This document shows positions 27,081 through 35,323 of a stretch of DNA of 38,299 nt, in pieces (the first letter of the stretch is position 1; the number at the start of each line of letters is the position of its first letter). The stretch is from Rhodocyclaceae bacterium (lineage in GTDB: Bacteria > Pseudomonadota > Gammaproteobacteria > Burkholderiales > UBA3065): assembly GCA_018882975.1 (NCBI GenBank), contig VEQZ01000012.1, forward strand, positions 1 to 38,299, in the 5' to 3' direction. The position numbers were made by a program, and so were the translations under genes. A model generated the notes under the pieces. It made no database searches and had not been told where the DNA came from. It saw only the letters and a program-made list of their open reading frames with translations.

Positions 27081-27826
27081 CGCACCCGTTCGTAGAGCGC
27101 GATGGCGCCGGCCATCGCCACATTCAGCGACTCGGCGCGACCCGGCATGGGGATGGTGATGCGGACATCGGCGCGCTGCAGCGCCGCCGCGCCGAGCCCG
27201 GCGCCCTCGCCGCCGAGCAGCAGCGCGACATCGCCGCGCAGGTCCGCGTCGAACAGCGGCAGACCCTCGCGCGGAACCAGCGCGGCCACCCGGCCGGTGT
27301 AGGCGTCGAGCGCCTGCGTCAGGTCGGCGCCCTGCCAGACCGGCAGCGCGGCATGCGCGCCCTGCCCGGCGCGCAGTGCCTTCCACGACCAGGCGTCGGC
27401 GCACCCCGGCCCCAGCCACGCCTGGTCCAGCCCGCAGGCGGCCGCCACGCGCAGCAAGGCACCGACGTTTCCCGGGTCCTGCACGGCGTCCAGCACCAGC
27501 ACGCTGCCCTGCGTCAGCGGGTGGCAGGCCGGCACCGGCACCACCGCCAGCAGGCCGGCGGGTGTCGCCGCTGGCGACACGGCGGCCAGACAGTCATCGT
27601 CGACCAGCACCAGGTCGGCTCCCGCGCCACGCCAGCGCCCGGCCTCGGCGGCGCGCGAGGCGGCCAGCAGCAGGCGTGCCACCGGCTGCTGCGCGGCCAA
27701 CCAGTCCTGCACCAGATGCTCGCCATCCAGCACCGCCAGCCCGCTGCGGCGGCGCTCGCGCGCGTGCTCGAACAGCGCCCGCACCTGCTGCAGCAGGGGG
27801 TTGCGGCGGCTGCGGACGGTCTCCAT
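27059..27826 (-). CDS. SpoU/TrmH-family RNA 2'-O-ribose methyltransferase
   Basis: 255 aa from ATG 27826 (METVRSRRNPLLQQV). The N-terminal substrate-binding domain has the SRRNPLL(K/Q) opening. The trefoil-knot SPOUT domain carries motif 1 DPGNVGALLRVAAACG, motif 2 LLLGGEGAGL and motif 3 IPMPGRAESLNVAMAGAI. These SAM-dependent enzymes methylate rRNA or tRNA ribose; the target cannot be assigned. It is divergent from motA with a 95-bp gap, and its end overlaps cbiX by 22 bp on the other strand. Confidence 0.93.
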   Translation of the reverse strand: METVRSRRNPLLQQVRALFEHARERRRSGLAVLDGEHLVQDWLAAQQPVARLLLAASRAAEAGRWRGAGADLVLVDDDCLAAVSPAATPAGLLAVVPVPACHPLTQGSVLVLDAVQDPGNVGALLRVAAACGLDQAWLGPGCADAWSWKALRAGQGAHAALPVWQGADLTQALDAYTGRVAALVPREGLPLFDADLRGDVALLLGGEGAGLGAAALQRADVRITIPMPGRAESLNVAMAGAIALYERVRQSSASD

Positions 27827-27921
27827 GGGCGCGCAGCATACCCCGTCGGACTCAAGTAAAGTCCTGAGCATCCGTAACCTCTCTTTGCAGACCCCGGCAC
27901 GCGAAAGGCTGTTCTCCGCCC

Positions 27922-28782
27922 ATGTTCATCATCATCGGCTACATCGTCACCCTCGGCTCGATCTTCGGCGGCTTCGCAATGGCCGGCGGACACCTCGCCG
28001 CGCTGTTCCAGCCGCTCGAGCTGTTGATGATCTTCGGCGGCGCGGCCGGCGCCTTCATCACCGGCAACAGCCCGAAGAACGTCAAGGCCACGCTCAAGGC
28101 CTTCCCCCAACTGTTCAAGGGTGCCGCCTACAACAAGGCGCTCTACATCGATGTGCTGGCCATGCTCTTCGAGATCCTTGCCAAGGTGCGCAAGGAGGGC
28201 CTGATGTCGATCGAGTCGGACGTCGAGGAACCGGACAAGAGCGCGATCTTCTCCAAGTATCCCAAGGTGGTGAGCGACCACCACGTCATGGAGTTCCTCA
28301 CCGACTACCTGCGCATGATGGTCGGCGGCAACCTCAATGTGTTCGAGATCGAGGCGCTGATGGACGCCGAACTCGAGGCCCACCACAAGGAACAGCACGC
28401 CCCGGCCGACGCCCTCTCCAAACTCGGCGACGGCATGCCGGCCTTCGGTATCGTCGCCGCGGTGATGGGCGTGGTGCACACCATGGAATCGTTGCATCTG
28501 CCGCCGGAAGAGCTCGGCCTGCTGATCGCCCACGCGCTGGTCGGGACCTTCCTCGGCATCCTGCTCTCCTACGGCATGGTAGCGCCGCTGTCAGCACTGC
28601 ATGAGCAGAAGGCCACCGAGGCGAGCAAGATCTACGACTGCATCAAGGCGGTGCTGCTGGCCAGCATGAATGGCTACGCGCCGCCAGTGGCGGTGGAGTT
28701 CGGACGCAAGGTGCTGTTCTCGACCGACCGCCCAGGCTTCCGCGAGCTCGAGGACGAGATCAAGAACCGCAAGGGCAAGTGA
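27922..28782 (+). CDS. motA: Flagellar motor stator protein MotA
   Basis: 286 aa with four membrane segments: about 2-22 (IIIGYIVTLGSIFGGFAMAG), about 33-50, and two in the C-terminal half around AFGIVAAVMGVVHTM and LIAHALVGTFLGILLSYG. The charged cytoplasmic loop between TM2 and TM3 contacts FliG. This is the longer, E. coli-like MotA type. It pairs with MotB into the proton-driven stator. The ribosome site is weak (GAAAGG). The stop codon lies inside a short tandem repeat that fills much of the gap to motB. Confidence 0.97.
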   Translation: MFIIIGYIVTLGSIFGGFAMAGGHLAALFQPLELLMIFGGAAGAFITGNSPKNVKATLKAFPQLFKGAAYNKALYIDVLAMLFEILAKVRKEGLMSIESDVEEPDKSAIFSKYPKVVSDHHVMEFLTDYLRMMVGGNLNVFEIEALMDAELEAHHKEQHAPADALSKLGDGMPAFGIVAAVMGVVHTMESLHLPPEELGLLIAHALVGTFLGILLSYGMVAPLSALHEQKATEASKIYDCIKAVLLASMNGYAPPVAVEFGRKVLFSTDRPGFRELEDEIKNRKGK

Positions 28783-28834
28783 GCCCGAGGCAAGCGGACC
28801 CCAGGGCAAGTGAACCCTAGGGCAAGTGAAACTC
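28772..28834 (+). repeat. Four tandem copies of a ~16-bp unit across the motA stop
   Basis: The units are AGGGCAAGTGAGCCCG (28772-28787), AGGCAAGCGGACCCC (28788-28802, one base shorter), AGGGCAAGTGAACCCT (28803-28818) and AGGGCAAGTGAAACTC (28819-28834). Units 1, 3 and 4 share AGGGCAAGTGA exactly. The first unit holds the motA stop codon; the rest fill the gap before motB. Confidence 0.85.
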
Positions 28835-28864
28835 GGCGCGCCGGCGACCATGGAGTGAGCACCA

Positions 28865-29848
28865 GTGAGTGACGACAGTCAGCGGCCGATAGTCTTCAAA
28901 CGGGTCAAGAAGACTTTCCACGGCGGCCACCATGGCGGCGCCTGGAAGATCGCGTACGCCGACTTCGTCACCGCGATGATGGCCTTCTTCCTGCTGATGT
29001 GGCTGCTGACCTCGGTCAACAAGGCCAAACTCGAAGGCATCTCCAGTTACTTCAAGACGCCGATGCGGGTGGCGCTGACCGGTGGCGGGTCGGGTACCAA
29101 ATCGAGCATGCTGCCCAACAAGGGTGACGGCATCCTGATGAAACCCGGTACCCGTCCGGAACAGGGCAAGGGCGACAAGCCCGACCAGGGCGATGGCGAC
29201 AAGGCCGGTCAGGGTGAATCCGACCTGAAAGTGATCGCCGACGCGATCCAGGTGCGGGTCGAAAAACGCAGGCTCGAGGAACTCAAGGAGCAGATCGAAC
29301 AGGCCATCCTGGTGGTTCCGGCGCTGGCCAAGTTCAAGGAATTGATCAGGATCGAACTCACCACCGACGGCCTGCGCCTGCAGATCCTCGACGACCGGAA
29401 CCGACCTTCCTTCGACCTCGGCAGCGGCCGCATGAAGGACCACACCTCGGCCGTGCTCAGGCAACTGGCTGTTCTGCTCAACCAGGTGCCCAACCGCATC
29501 AGCGTCTCCGGCCACACCGACTCCAAAGCCTACGCGGGCGGGCTCGGCGGCTACTCCAACTGGGAACTCTCCGCCGACCGCGCCAACTCGGCGCGGCGCG
29601 AGCTGGTCAACGGCGGCATCGAGGAAGGCAAGATCCTGCGTGTGGTCGGGCTCGGCTCGGCGGTGCCGTTCGACAAGGACAACCCTGCCAACCCGATGAA
29701 CCGCCGCATCACGATCATGGTGCTCAACAAGAAGGCGGCCGAGATCGTGAGCTCCGATGGCGGCACGCTCGACGTGTTGCGCCCCACAGAACAGGTCCCG
29801 ACCCAGCTTGCCCCACCGGAAGCCCCCCTCGCCGCCGAGCGTCGCTGA
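28865..29848 (+). CDS. motB: Flagellar motor stator protein MotB
   Basis: 327 aa from GTG 28865 (GGAG 9 bp upstream). The basic N-terminus is followed by one membrane helix at about 31-50 with the proton-carrying D33 (KIAYADFVTAMMAFF). A plug and linker follow. The OmpA-like peptidoglycan-binding domain, about 165-300, has SVSGHTDSKAYAGG, NWELSADRANSARRELV and PMNRRITIMVL. It anchors the stator to the cell wall and conducts protons. The linker near 95-120 is Gly/Lys/Asp-rich. Confidence 0.97.
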   Translation: MSDDSQRPIVFKRVKKTFHGGHHGGAWKIAYADFVTAMMAFFLLMWLLTSVNKAKLEGISSYFKTPMRVALTGGGSGTKSSMLPNKGDGILMKPGTRPEQGKGDKPDQGDGDKAGQGESDLKVIADAIQVRVEKRRLEELKEQIEQAILVVPALAKFKELIRIELTTDGLRLQILDDRNRPSFDLGSGRMKDHTSAVLRQLAVLLNQVPNRISVSGHTDSKAYAGGLGGYSNWELSADRANSARRELVNGGIEEGKILRVVGLGSAVPFDKDNPANPMNRRITIMVLNKKAAEIVSSDGGTLDVLRPTEQVPTQLAPPEAPLAAERR

Positions 29849-30632
29849 GCCGGCCGCGCCGCCACTGCGCAAGGCCCTGCTCTGCCTGCTCGGTGCGACG
29901 GTGATGGTCGGCACGCTGCTGGTCGCCCTGCCGCCGCACGACGAAACACTGCTGCAGTGGGCGTGGCTGCATGGCGCGCTGGCCGCCTCGCTGGCGTGGG
30001 CCACCGCCCTGCCGCGCTGGTGGGTGCCGATCCTGCTGCTGTTCGCGCCGGCCGCCGTGCTGGCGCTCTCGCTCGAGGTGCCGCCGCTGGCCTGGCTCGC
30101 CGCCGGTCTGCTGCCATGGCTGGTGTTCCGCGGCGTGATCCGCGACCGCGTGCCACTGTTTCTCAGCGACACGCCGGCCACTCGCCATCTGCTGGACCTG
30201 ATCACCGACGAGCACCCGGTGAGCGTCATCGACCTCGGCTGCGGGACTGGTGGCCTGCTGCTGGCGCTGCGCGCCGAGCGCCCGATCGCGCGCCTGCGCG
30301 GCGTCGAGAACGCGCCCCTGACCTGGCTCATCGCCCGCCTGCGGCTGGCCAATGCCGCCATCGACGTGGCCTACGGCTCGCTCTGGGACGAATCGCTGGC
30401 CGGCCATGACATCGTCTACGCCTACCTTTCGCCAGCCGCCATGCCACGCCTGTGGGAGAAGGCGGCGCGCGAGATGCGGCCGGGCAGCCTGCTGGTCAGC
30501 AACAGTTTTGCGGTGCCCGACGTGGCACCACAGCGGGTCATTCCGCTCGACGGCAGCGGTATGGCCACCGCCCTCTACGTCTGGGAAATGCCGGGACCCA
30601 AGCCCTTGAACGGCGGCTCGGTACCCGCCTGA
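29808..30632 (+). CDS. Membrane-anchored class I SAM methyltransferase, FAM173/ATPSCKMT-like
   Basis: About 274 aa if translation begins at TTG 29808, which overlaps motB; ATG 29757 is an alternative that adds 17 residues shadowing motB, so the start is uncertain. Hydrophobic segments near 22-41, 50-68, 72-89 and 93-108 should be membrane helices. The catalytic domain follows: motif [11 protein letters not shown] (140-149), the acidic SAM-ribose residue in LRGVENAP, then [40 protein letters not shown] and [10 protein letters not shown]. That second half, with its 'LW..SL...D.V...L.P..M..L..K...E..PG..VVS..F..P' pattern, is what I recall of FAM173-type protein-lysine methyltransferases. The substrate is unknown. 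It is encoded in line with motAB and overlaps rnhB on the other strand by 58 bp. Confidence 0.75.
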   Translation: MPHRKPPSPPSVAEPAAPPLRKALLCLLGATVMVGTLLVALPPHDETLLQWAWLHGALAASLAWATALPRWWVPILLLFAPAAVLALSLEVPPLAWLAAGLLPWLVFRGVIRDRVPLFLSDTPATRHLLDLITDEHPVSVIDLGCGTGGLLLALRAERPIARLRGVENAPLTWLIARLRLANAAIDVAYGSLWDESLAGHDIVYAYLSPAAMPRLWEKAAREMRPGSLLVSNSFAVPDVAPQRVIPLDGSGMATALYVWEMPGPKPLNGGSVPA

Positions 30633-31195
30633 GCGCCGGCCAGCACGCGTGCCACCGGCCCGAAACTGCGGCGGTGGGCAGGGCAAGGCCCGAGCCGCTG
30701 CAACGCCTCGAGATGCGCGGGCACCGGGTAGCCGGCGTGGCGTTCGAACCCATAGCCCGGGTACGTCAGCGCCAGGTCGCGCATGACCGCGTCGCGCGTC
30801 GTCTTGGCGAGGATGGAGGCTGCCGAGATGGCCGGCACCGTGGCATCGCCGCCGACCACGCAGCGCGTGGCATGCTCCCAGCGCGGCGCGCGGTTGCCAT
30901 CGACCCAAACCTCGCCGGGCAGCAGGTCGAGCGCCGCGACCGCGCGGTGCATGGCGAGCAGGGTCGCCTGCAGGATGTTGAGCTGATCGATCTCCGCCAC
31001 GCTGGCGACACCGACTGCCCACGCGCACGCTTCGCCGCGGATGCGCACCGCCAGAGCCTCGCGGCGCGCGGCGCTGAGCTGTTTGGAATCGGCCAGGCCG
31101 GTCACATCGAAACCCTCGCCGAGCACCACCGCTGCGGCGTGTACCGGACCGGCCAGCGGGCCACGGCCGGCCTCATCGACGCCGGCGACGATCAC
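30575..31195 (-). CDS. rnhB: Ribonuclease HII
   Basis: 206 aa from GTG 31195, in a GTGA overlap with the lpxB stop. It starts [18 protein letters not shown], with the DEAGRG catalytic Asp-Glu pair; [17 protein letters not shown] and the later Asp-containing segment complete the active site. It removes ribonucleotides from RNA-DNA hybrids. Its place after lpxB is the usual proteobacterial order. Confidence 0.96.
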   Translation of the reverse strand: MIVAGVDEAGRGPLAGPVHAAAVVLGEGFDVTGLADSKQLSAARREALAVRIRGEACAWAVGVASVAEIDQLNILQATLLAMHRAVAALDLLPGEVWVDGNRAPRWEHATRCVVGGDATVPAISAASILAKTTRDAVMRDLALTYPGYGFERHAGYPVPAHLEALQRLGPCPAHRRSFGPVARVLAGAQAGTEPPFKGLGPGISQT

Positions 31196-32397
31196 ATGCC
31201 TGCCCTTGCCATCCGCGAGCGTTCCAGACTGCTTGCCACGGCATCGACGATCGCCGTCTGCGTGTCGGCCAGCAAGGCCCGATGGATCTCGGCGAATGCC
31301 GCCCGCTGCGCCTCCCGCTCGGGATTCGCCAACTGCTGGGCGAGCGCCTCGGCCAAGGCCTCTTCGGTGGCGCCGCGCTGCAGCAACTCCGGCACCACCT
31401 GACGCCCGGCGAGGATGTTGGGCAGCCCGACCCAGGGCAGATAGGCACGCCAGCGCATCAGCTGGTACGACAGCCACGGCATGCGGTAACTGATCACCAT
31501 CGGCTTCTTCAGCAGGGCCGCTTCGAGCGTTGCGGTGCCGGACGCGATGAGCGCCGCGTCGCAGGCCTCCAGCGCCTGGTGGGCGTGGCCAAACAGGACC
31601 TGGAATCGGTCAGGCCGGCGGGCATGGAAACGCAGCAGCCAGCGAAAGCGCTCGAAGGTCGGCCGGGTCGCCATCGGCACCAGAAAGACCGCCTCCGGGT
31701 GCTGGTCGAGCAGGCGCTCGGCAGTGCGGATGAACAGCAGGCCGAGATGCTCGACTTCGGCCAGCCGCGAGCCCGGCATCAGCACCACCACCGGCTGGGC
31801 GAGCGCGTCGATCCGCAGGCTGCGACGCGCACCCGGCGTGTCGGGGTGCATCGGCAAACGGCTGGCGAGTGGATGGCCGACGTAGGTCACCGGAATGCCG
31901 GCTGCCTTGTACAGCGGTGGCTCCATCGGGAACAGCGCCAGCACGCGGTCGGCGGCCTTGCCGATGCTGCGGATGCGCCCGCCACGCCAGGCCCAGATCG
32001 ACGGACTCACGTAATGGATGGTGGCGATGCCCGCGGCCTTGAGACGCCGCTCGAGGGTCAGGTTGAAATCCGGCGCATCGACCCCGACGAAGACGTCAGG
32101 CCGTTCACGCAAAAAATACGCGCCCAGCCGTCGGCGCACCCGCAGCAGCGCTGGCAGCCGCCGCAGCACCTCGACGTAACCACGCACCGCCAGCATCTCC
32201 TGCGGGAACAAGGTGTGCATGCCCGCGGCCAGCATCCGCGGCCCGCCGATGCCGACAAAGCGCGCATCCGGCCAGCGCGAACGCACCGCCTCGATGAAGC
32301 CGGCACCGAGCAGGTCGCCCGACGCTTCGCCGGCGACGATGCCGATCAGTGGCGCATGCGACGCCGCCTCGGCCCGGGGCTGCTGCAAAAACACCAT
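31192..32397 (-). CDS. lpxB: Lipid-A-disaccharide synthase
   Basis: 401 aa, GT19 glycosyltransferase. Family blocks seen: [20 protein letters not shown] near the N-terminus, [54 protein letters not shown] and [20 protein letters not shown]. It joins UDP-diacylglucosamine and lipid X on the inner membrane face. It is 3 bp downstream of lpxA. Confidence 0.97.
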   Translation of the reverse strand: MVFLQQPRAEAASHAPLIGIVAGEASGDLLGAGFIEAVRSRWPDARFVGIGGPRMLAAGMHTLFPQEMLAVRGYVEVLRRLPALLRVRRRLGAYFLRERPDVFVGVDAPDFNLTLERRLKAAGIATIHYVSPSIWAWRGGRIRSIGKAADRVLALFPMEPPLYKAAGIPVTYVGHPLASRLPMHPDTPGARRSLRIDALAQPVVVLMPGSRLAEVEHLGLLFIRTAERLLDQHPEAVFLVPMATRPTFERFRWLLRFHARRPDRFQVLFGHAHQALEACDAALIASGTATLEAALLKKPMVISYRMPWLSYQLMRWRAYLPWVGLPNILAGRQVVPELLQRGATEEALAEALAQQLANPEREAQRAAFAEIHRALLADTQTAIVDAVASSLERSRMARAGM

Positions 32398-32400
32398 GGC

Positions 32401-33201
32401 TCAGCGAACAATGCCGCGCGTGGAGCGAGCGAGGAACTCCACCAAAGGCTGCACCTCCGCGACTGCCGCGGCCTGCTCGGCGAGCTCCACCTTGGCCTGC
32501 TCGAGCGTCAAGCCCTTGCGGTAGAGCGTCTTGTAGGCGCGCTTGATGCCGGCAATGGCCTCAGCACTGAAGCCCCGGCGCTTCAGTCCTTCGCTGTTGA
32601 TGCCGTGGGCCTGCGCGGTGTTGCCGCCGGCCAGCACATAGGGCGGCAAGTCTTGCAAGAGCACGGTGCCGACTGCTGTCATGCAGTGCGCGCCGACTTT
32701 GCAGAACTGGTGCACGCCGGTGTAGCCACCGAGAATGGCCCAGTCGTCGATGTGGACGTGCCCGGCAAGGTTGGTGCAGTTGGCGAAGATGGTGTGGCTG
32801 CCGACCTGGCAGTCGTGCGCGATGTGCACATAGGCCATGACCCAGTTGTGGCTGCCCACCCGGGTCACCCCGGCATCCTGCACGGTGCCGCTGTTGATGG
32901 TGCAGTACTCGCGGAAGGTGTTGCCGTCACCGATCTCGACGCGGGTCGGCTCGCCGGCGTATTTCTTGTCTTGCGGCTGCTCGCCGATCGAGCTGAACTG
33001 GAAGATGCGGTTGTCGCGGCCGATGCGGGTATGGCCGGTCAGCACCACGTGCGGGCCGATGGTGGTGCCCGCGCCGACCTGCACATGGGGGCCGACGATG
33101 CTGTAGGCGCCCACCGTAACGCCGGCCGCCAACTGCGCCGCCGGGTCGACCAGCGCCGTGGGGTGGATCGACCCTCCGGGTGCTGCGTACGGCTCAGACA
33201 T
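32401..33201 (-). CDS. lpxA: UDP-N-acetylglucosamine O-acyltransferase
   Basis: 266 aa from ATG 33201 (MSEPYAAPGGSIHPTALVDP), overlapping fabZ by 8 nt; a longer reading from 33363 lies inside fabZ. Hexapeptide repeats build the left-handed beta-helix through about 185, with the catalytic-His region YVHIAHDCQVG and CTNLAGHVHIDDWAILGGYT. The C-terminal helical part starts around SEGLKRRGFSAEAI. It transfers hydroxyacyl from ACP to UDP-GlcNAc, the first step of lipid A. Confidence 0.97.
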   Translation of the reverse strand: MSEPYAAPGGSIHPTALVDPAAQLAAGVTVGAYSIVGPHVQVGAGTTIGPHVVLTGHTRIGRDNRIFQFSSIGEQPQDKKYAGEPTRVEIGDGNTFREYCTINSGTVQDAGVTRVGSHNWVMAYVHIAHDCQVGSHTIFANCTNLAGHVHIDDWAILGGYTGVHQFCKVGAHCMTAVGTVLLQDLPPYVLAGGNTAQAHGINSEGLKRRGFSAEAIAGIKRAYKTLYRKGLTLEQAKVELAEQAAAVAEVQPLVEFLARSTRGIVR

Positions 33202-33658
33202 CCCGCACCGTGCACATGATGTCGGCGCTGGAAACCAGTTTGCCGTCGACCTCGGCAGTGGCGGCAAAAGTCCACAGGCTGAGCTTGTGCTTGGCCAGTT
33301 GCGCGGTGATGCGCAGGCTGTCGCCGGGCACCACCGGCCGCTTGAAACGGGCGTTGTCGACACCCGTGAGGAAATAGACGGTGTTGTCGCCTGCGGTGGC
33401 GCCTCCGGCCATCTCCGCCTCGCTGGTCACTGCCGCGAGCAACGCCGCTGTCTGCGCCATCGCTTCGATGATCAGCACGCCGGGCATCACCGGGTAGTTG
33501 GGGAAATGCCCCTGAAAGAACGGCTCATTGATGGTCACGTTCTTGAGCGTCACCACGCGCTGGCCGGGGGTGTACTCGAGCACGCGATCGACCAGCAGGA
33601 ACGGGTAGCGGTGCGGCAGGCGGTCCAGCACGCCGCGAATGTCGATGATCTGGCTCAT
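33194..33658 (-). CDS. fabZ: 3-hydroxyacyl-ACP dehydratase FabZ
   Basis: 154 aa, hot-dog fold. HRYPFLLVDRV holds the active-site His region and FPNYPVMPGVLIIEAMAQ the catalytic Glu helix. It dehydrates 3-hydroxyacyl-ACP in fatty acid synthesis, competing with LpxA and LpxD for the same hydroxyacyl-ACP, which explains its place between them. ATGA overlap with lpxD. Confidence 0.98.
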   Translation of the reverse strand: MSQIIDIRGVLDRLPHRYPFLLVDRVLEYTPGQRVVTLKNVTINEPFFQGHFPNYPVMPGVLIIEAMAQTAALLAAVTSEAEMAGGATAGDNTVYFLTGVDNARFKRPVVPGDSLRITAQLAKHKLSLWTFAATAEVDGKLVSSADIMCTVRDV

Positions 33659-34728
33659 GCGCTCTCGGAAGGTTCGGAAGGGGAGACGTCGGCCACGCCC
33701 GCAGCGCCGACGCCCTGCTCAAGCGCGCGCAAGCGACGCGAGAGGTCGTCAAGGTGGCGCAACTGTGCCGCATTGCGGCGCCACTGCGCAAACGGCATGA
33801 ACGGGAACACCGATGCGTAGACACCCGCTTCGCCGATCGACCGGGTGATCGCGGTGCCGCCGGCGATCTCGCTGCCGCCGGCGATCTCGAGATGCCCGCT
33901 GATCATGGCGGCGCCGCCGATCCGGCAGCGAGGCCCGATGCGCGTGCTGCCGGCGATGCCGACGCAGCCGGCCACCGCCGTGTGCTCGCCGAGCACGCAG
34001 TTGTGGCCGATCTGGATCTGGTTGTCGAGCTTGACGCCGTCGGCGATGACGGTGTCCTCCAAGGCGCCGCGGTCGATGGTGGTATTGGCGCCGACATCGA
34101 CATGGTCGCCGATCACCACCCGGCCGGTCTGCGGGATGTGTTCCCAGCGCTCGCCGGTCCAGGCCAGCCCAAACCCATCGGCGCCGATCACTGCGCCGGA
34201 ATGCAGGATGCAGTGCGCGCCGATGACGCAACCGTCGTAGACCACCACCCGCGGGTGCAGGCGGGTACCCGCGCCGATGCTGACGCCGCCCCCGACCACG
34301 CAGCCGGCGCCGATGGCGACTCCGGGACCGATCCGCGCGCCGGCCCCGACCACGGCATGCGGTCCGACCTGCGCCAACCGGTCGATGATGGCCGAGGCAT
34401 CGACGATAGCCGAGGGGTGGATGCCGGACTCGAGCGGCGGCAAAGGATGCAGCAGACGCGAGGCACGGGCAAAGGCGAGGTAGGGGTCGGCCACCCGCAG
34501 ACGGGCGCCGGCAAAGTCTGCCGGGCACTCGGTGTCGGGGCGCATCAACACTGCCGCGGCGCGGCAAGCGGCGAGCTGGCGGCGGTACCTGGGATTGGCG
34601 AGGAAGCTCAGCTGCCCGGCGCCGGCCGCCTCGAGGGTGCCGACACCATCGATGCACACCGCCGAATCACCCTCGACGACGGCGTCGAGGTGTGTCGCGA
34701 GCACACCCAGCGGGATGGCGGTCGCCAT
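33655..34728 (-). CDS. lpxD: UDP-3-O-acylglucosamine N-acyltransferase
   Basis: 357 aa from ATG 34728 (MATAIPLGVLATHLDAVVEG); a much longer upstream frame overlaps skp and is not used. An N-terminal uridine-binding domain with LSFLANPRYRRQL is followed by many hexapeptide repeats (for example VGAGARIGPGVAIGAGCVVG). The active-site region is GADGFGLAWTGERWEHIPQTG, and NQIQIGHNCVLGEHTAVAG is conserved. A C-terminal helix of about 40 aa closes the protein. It adds the N-linked acyl chain in lipid A synthesis. Confidence 0.97.
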   Translation of the reverse strand: MATAIPLGVLATHLDAVVEGDSAVCIDGVGTLEAAGAGQLSFLANPRYRRQLAACRAAAVLMRPDTECPADFAGARLRVADPYLAFARASRLLHPLPPLESGIHPSAIVDASAIIDRLAQVGPHAVVGAGARIGPGVAIGAGCVVGGGVSIGAGTRLHPRVVVYDGCVIGAHCILHSGAVIGADGFGLAWTGERWEHIPQTGRVVIGDHVDVGANTTIDRGALEDTVIADGVKLDNQIQIGHNCVLGEHTAVAGCVGIAGSTRIGPRCRIGGAAMISGHLEIAGGSEIAGGTAITRSIGEAGVYASVFPFMPFAQWRRNAAQLRHLDDLSRRLRALEQGVGAAGVADVSPSEPSESA

Positions 34729-34751
34729 CTTCGAACCGAGACCGCGGGGGC

Positions 34752-35288
34752 CTACTTGGCTTCGGCGGCGAGTGCCTTGAGCACCTTGTCGGTGATGTCG
34801 ACGCGCGGGCTGCGGTACACCGCATCCTGCACGATCAGGTCGAACTTCTCCGCCTCGGCCAGCTTGCGGATCACCTTGTTGATCTGGTCGAGCATGCCCG
34901 AGAGCTCCTCGTTGCGGCGGCGGTTCACGTCTTCCTGCAACTCGCGGTTCTTGCGCTGCAGTTCGCGGGTCAGGGCGCCCAATTCGCGCTCCTTCGACTG
35001 CCGTTCGGAATCCGACATGGTCACACCGTCTTTCTCGATCCGAGTCTGCAGGTCCTTGGCCTGCTTTTCCATCTTCTGCAGTTCCTGCACGCGACTCTCG
35101 AACTCCTTTTCCATCTTCTTCTTGACGCGCTCTGCGGGTGCCGACTCGCGCATGATGCGCTCGGTGTCCACCACGCCGACCTTGAGCGGCCCGCCAGCGG
35201 GTTCGGCGGCGCGCGTCAGCGGCGCGGCGAGGGTCAGAACCGCGAGCGCGGCGATGGCGACAAGGGAACGGCTTGCTGCTGCTGTCAT
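34752..35288 (-). CDS. skp: Periplasmic chaperone Skp/OmpH
   Basis: 178 aa. The signal peptide MTAAASRSLVAIAALAVLTL ends near TRAAEP. The mature protein begins KVGVVDTERIMRES, a typical Skp strand, then a long charged helical hairpin (about 55-140) forming the tentacles. It carries unfolded outer membrane proteins to the BAM complex; bamA is directly upstream and lpxD directly downstream. Confidence 0.95.
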   Translation of the reverse strand: MTAAASRSLVAIAALAVLTLAAPLTRAAEPAGGPLKVGVVDTERIMRESAPAERVKKKMEKEFESRVQELQKMEKQAKDLQTRIEKDGVTMSDSERQSKERELGALTRELQRKNRELQEDVNRRRNEELSGMLDQINKVIRKLAEAEKFDLIVQDAVYRSPRVDITDKVLKALAAEAK

Positions 35289-35323
35289 GGTCTAGCCTCT
35301 TCTTGCGAAAGGGTCGGGGCCGC

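Noticed and set aside
27857..27883. TAAAGTCC upstream of motA as a sigma-28 promoter
   Set aside because: At 11-bp spacing the -10 position reads AACCTCTC; CCGTAA lies too close to the -35. motA may still be sigma-28 dependent through a site I cannot see.
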